Shown piece after piece: positions 60,251 to 64,000 of a DNA stretch of 64,000 nucleotides. How positions within the stretch are numbered: position 1 is the first letter of the stretch; every line of letters starts with the position of its first letter. A program made the translations under genes and the position numbers. The DNA is from Romanomermis culicivorax. Its lineage: Eukaryota; Nematoda; Enoplea; Mermithida; Mermithidae. Under the pieces are notes generated by a model. That model had not been told where the DNA came from and ran no database searches. It saw only the letters and a program-made list of their open reading frames with translations. The stretch is from positions 1,798,001 to 1,862,000 of the forward strand of contig CAWUHX010000005.1 in NCBI GenBank assembly GCA_963922205.1. Reading direction: 5' to 3'.

Positions 60251-63200
60251 GACATCTATGCTACATGAAAAATGTTGACAATGAAACACTTATTGAAGAT
60301 GGAACCAACAATGATCCATATGAAAATGAGAATGACGGCCACAATGTTGATGATGATGATGACGAACAAGCTTCCACTTCAAAGAAGACAAGAAAGAAAC
60401 AAGACAAAGAGGATATTGTGCGACGATTTGTATTTTTTGACTTTGAGACCACCCAAGAACATATGATTGAAGAAACTGAACATGGTACAGAGTTGCAACA
60501 TGTACCAAATCTATGTATTGCTCAGGTAATTTGTGATGATTGCCGAGATCGAAATTAGTATGTGCAATGTGGAGGATGTGGCCCAAAGAGGAATATCTTT
60601 TAAGGTACTGATAGCCTGAAAGATTTTTGTCAATTTCTTTTTAATCCAAAGGCCACATATACTATGGTTATTGCCCATAATGCCAAAGGATTTGATTCCC
60701 ATTTCATACTTCAATATTTTCACGATGAAGGTGTACCCCCGAAAGTTGTCACCAAAGGTACACTAAATTATCAATCTATAGTTTATTAATACCAAAGTTG
60801 CTTGGATTTCAGGCATGCAGATAATTTGCCTATCAGTGGGTACTATATGAATTATTTATTGATTTAATTTTTTATCAATAGCACTTTCCACTCTACCAAA
60901 GTCCTTTGGAATAGTTGAATCTCCCAAATGCTATTTTCCTCACTTGTTTAACAAATTGGAGAAGTAGAACTATAGAGGCCTTTGCTTGAACCTTTCTATT
61001 ATGCACCATCCAGCATGAAACCAGAAGCGTACGCAAAATTTACTGAATGGTATTGGATTCAAATAGGAAAAGTATGTGGCATATCTAAACATCAAGTGGA
61101 TATTTTTAAAATATAATTTTTTTTCTTGAATTTCAGACTTTTGCTCTCCAAGCTGAATTAATAAAATATTGGGACAGTGATGTAGACATCTTACTCAAAG
61201 CATGCATTAAGTTTTGGGACTTGTTCATGGCTGAAACTACAGTCAATCCATTTGAAAGATCACTGACAATGCAGGGGCTTGTAACCATGTTTTTAGGAAA
61301 CTTTTTCTGAAGCCAAATACAATTGGACTCATACCACACAAGGGTTATCATGGAAAAGACAAAAAATCGGCAAAAGCGATCTAGTGGATAGAGTGGATTA
61401 GTGAAAAAGAAAACATTAAAATACAACAGGCATTAAATGGTAGAGAAGTACCTATTGGGCCATATAAAGTTGATGGTAAATGTGGAGACACTGCTTATGA
61501 ATTTAATGGTTGTTTCTGGCACTGCTGCCCAAAATGCATGCCTGATCGGAATAAGCTCACAGCAGATGGAAACATGACTGCCCATGAAGCATATCAGTGG
61601 ACTAATGAAAGAAAATTCTTCCTGCAAAAAAAGTGTAGTTTGAAAATTATTGAACTGTGAGAATATGAATTACAGCAAATGTTGGAAAAGATGAAGAAAT
61701 GCCAGCATACTTTTCAAATCTGAAGTTGTTCGAACCATTGGACCCCTGTGATGGTAAGTGATTATGATCAGCCTATAACTTATATTATATGTATTTAAGG
61801 TGAAAATTTTACAGCATTTTATGGAGGCAGAACAAATGCCACAAAGTTACATCACAAAGTAGGGAGAAATGAGCGAATTGACTATGTCGATGTATGCAGC
61901 CTATAACTATACACCAACAAATATGGAAAATACCCCATTGGTCACCCACAAGTTATAATAGAGAACTTTGAAATTATTACTAAAGACAATAGGCCGTATG
62001 AAGGTTTGATCAAGTCTTGTGTCCAACCACCTGAAAGACTTTATCACCCCTTACTCACAAATCGAGTTCATGGAAAATTATTGTTCTCACTATGCCGTAC
62101 TTGTGCCCAATCATCCACAGGATCATTCAGTCATAATGCTGATCAAAAAGCCCTTTACAGCACATAGGTTACCTGGAAAGTTTACAAAGCATTAGATCTG
62201 GGATATGAAGTAAGTGTATGGTGCTACCATCCTAAAATCTACTCAAATAAGCATCTATCACAAGGTTGTAGATGTCTACGAAGTGTGGCATTATGAAAAG
62301 GTTGCTAAACTCACATTGGACTCTGATGATGTCGGCTTTTTTGGAGGTTATATCAATACATTTATGAAATTAAAAATGGTAATCAAAAACCTTAGTCTAG
62401 ATAAAAGCTATATTAGAGGGATGTTCTGTTTTTAAGAGGCCAGATGAATGCAAAGATGAAATGAGCAAGAAAAGATACCTTAATGTACTAACCATGTGTG
62501 AAGGCATTGAATTGGATCCACTCAAAATTGATAGAAATGCGGGCAGACGTGCACTAGCCAAACTAATGCTCAATTCATTTTGGGGGAAAGTAAGGTGGCA
62601 TATTTCAGAATTTTTCTTGGTACAAATCATCTATTTTCAGTTTGGACAGCATAATATTATCATGAAGACCATATACTTCACTGACCCAAAGGAATATTTT
62701 CAATTGGTCTTTGATGCTTCAAATGTCATTCACAGCATAACAATCATCAGTCAACATCTCGTAGCTGTAACATATTCTGAGAAAGATGATTTCACTGATG
62801 TTCTGCCTTATACAAACCCGCTTATTGCTGCATATACAACGTCCCTAGCCTGGCTAACTTTATACTCATATATCGAAAGACTGGATTGTCATGTAGTTTA
62901 TTTTGACACTTATAGCCTTATTTACTTATCAAACTCCTTGAACAAAGATGAGTATAAAGTCCCAATCGGCTGGTCCCTTGGTCAAATGACAGATGAGTTG
63001 CGACTATATGGACCAGGATCATATATTTGTGAATTTATTAGTGGCGGACCGAAGAATTCTGCATATAAATTATTTGCCTCGAATGATCAACAAATCCACT
63101 ATTCAGTGAAAGCTCACAGAATTACGCTAACAAAGGCGACCTGTAAACGAGTAAATTTCTAAAGTTTGAAAACAATGGTCTTTGATTTTGTGCAGAAAAA

Positions 63201-63351
63201 TTTACAAAATGACATTAATATAGTATCACACCGAATTGGACGAAGACGAGAAGGCCATCAAGTGGTCACTGAAACTGTGGCAAAAAAGTTTCGAGTTGTA
63301 TATGATAAGCGAACTGTATTACAAGACTTTTATACTGTGCCTTATGGTTAG
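60251..63351 (+). pseudogene. Polinton-type DNA polymerase B, exonuclease to C-terminus
   Basis: Inferred exons: 60251-60757, 60813-61071, 61137-61753, 61800-62209, 62265-62589 and 62641-63351, most with GT..AG borders. Motifs: exonuclease I FFDFETTQEH, exonuclease II AHNAKGFDSHF, LSTLPKSFG, exonuclease III YWDSDVDIL, FWHCCPKCMPDRN, FYGGRTNA, motif A DYVDVCSL then a stop, motif B ALAKLMLNSFWGK, motif C VVYFDTYSLIY, SGGPKNSAYK and the C-terminal DKRTVLQDFYTVPYG. The family is the replicative polymerase of Polintons/Mavericks and related adintoviruses. Breaks: stops at about 60556 and 60601, two stops and a frameshift in exon 2, a frameshift near 61305, the motif A stop, a frameshift near 62435 and a TAA at 63160. 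Motif C has Tyr in place of the second catalytic Asp. The N-terminal exons are deleted: sequence equivalent to copy A 25370-27770 is missing just before the first exon. Confidence 0.88.
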
Positions 63352-63422
63352 AAATTTATGTTGTTGTTTCTATAAATATAATGTGCATATGTGTTTGTCA
63401 TTATTTCAATATATGAGAGCAA

Positions 63423-63950
63423 GTGATGAATATGGAATTTGCCTGGAAACATCCATTTAATTGCATGGTATCAGCCCCAACCAAATCTGGAAAGATGGAA
63501 TTGGTTAAAAAAATGGTTGAATATTCTCAAGAAATGATTGATCCTGCTCCTGCCCACATCAGAATACAGAATGGCAAAGTGCATATGACGATTTGCAGTC
63601 CAAATTAGGGAACATATGTTTTATAGAGGGACTGCCTTCTATTGATGAGTTAAAAGGGTTTAAAACATCACCATTACTGTTGATTTTTGATGATATGATG
63701 TAAGAAATGGACCTACACATTTTTCAAGCAGAGCAAACTATTGAAGAAATATTCAGGTTGTTTAATTTTCCATAACTTGCGTAATTCAACAATTCTTGAG
63801 AGTTTGCAGTTGTCTGGGTCAGATGATTTGGGATCATTTTTAAGGCATGCCGTCAGTCACATTGTTTGATTTTTGGTTCATACAGCCCAAAGAAATATCA
63901 TGCAAAACTCATGTAGAACTTCTCACTATCTGTATAGTTTTCACAATATA
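63423..63950 (+). pseudogene. packaging ATPase (A32/FtsK-HerA type), fragment
   Basis: The plus frame 63423-63608 reads WKHPFNCMVSAPTKSGKMEL, the Walker A region typical of Polinton and large-DNA-virus packaging ATPases, followed by EMIDPAPAHIRI. In a shifted frame GLPSIDELKGFKTSPLLLIF continues into DDMM, a Walker B region. Then come a stop and a degraded tail. Intact enzymes pump DNA into a capsid. Two P-loop positions differ from consensus: Ala for the first Gly and Met for the Thr/Ser after Lys. It starts about 70 bp after the polymerase stop, same strand, as in many Polintons. Confidence 0.75.
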
Positions 63951-64000
63951 TTTCGAACTTCCAATATTACATTATGGTTTTTATGCAGTTTTTGTATAGA

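Noticed and set aside
59735..64000. Polinton terminal inverted repeats
   Set aside because: I looked for paired ends around the polymerase copies and found none; the element probably continues past the right edge and its left end is eroded.

Overview
This window looks like transposon-dominated nuclear DNA from an invertebrate animal. It is AT-rich, has spliceosomal introns with GT..AG borders, and carries several eukaryotic mobile-element families. No intact host housekeeping gene, rRNA or functional tRNA was recognised. The species cannot be named from sequence reading alone.

Layout. (1) 1-8344: two decayed minus-strand genes of unknown family (about 1030-3400 and 6520-7752), with an AT-rich MITE-like element between them. 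(2) 8345-23500: a macrosatellite of about 2.36 kb units, one inverted unit followed by six direct units. One direct unit carries the N-terminus of a Polinton/Maverick-type family B DNA polymerase. (3) 24260-29220 and 40614-44830: two nearly identical modules 15,730 bp apart, each with a tRNA-like sequence, a duplicated exon and the N-terminal half of the same polymerase. (4) 30840-40600 and 55060-59720: an older segmental duplication with a MULE transposase relic, an AAAGTGAGA minisatellite, an LTR-like promoter and a minus-strand retroviral-type integrase fragment. Only the first copy was hit by two later insertions: a truncated R2-like retroelement (33818-35714) and a complete 3.29 kb DNA transposon (36761-40047). 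(5) 44831-55060: mostly unassigned sequence with a few relics. (6) 59735-64000: a third polymerase copy that lacks the N-terminal exons but keeps exonuclease, palm and C-terminus, followed by an A32/FtsK-HerA-type packaging ATPase fragment. Polymerase plus ATPase identifies a Polinton/Maverick (adintovirus-like) lineage; both genes are inactivated.

The best-preserved object is the transposon at 36761-40047. It has perfect 31-bp terminal inverted repeats, a probable 4-bp target duplication, an empty site visible in the paralogous copy, about seven subterminal copies of a 20-bp motif, and a seven-exon transposase-like gene that is open except for one single-base frameshift. Several in-frame stops elsewhere are TGA where a CGA codon is plausible, and several differences between the two young modules lie at CpG, which suggests CpG methylation and deamination acting on these elements.
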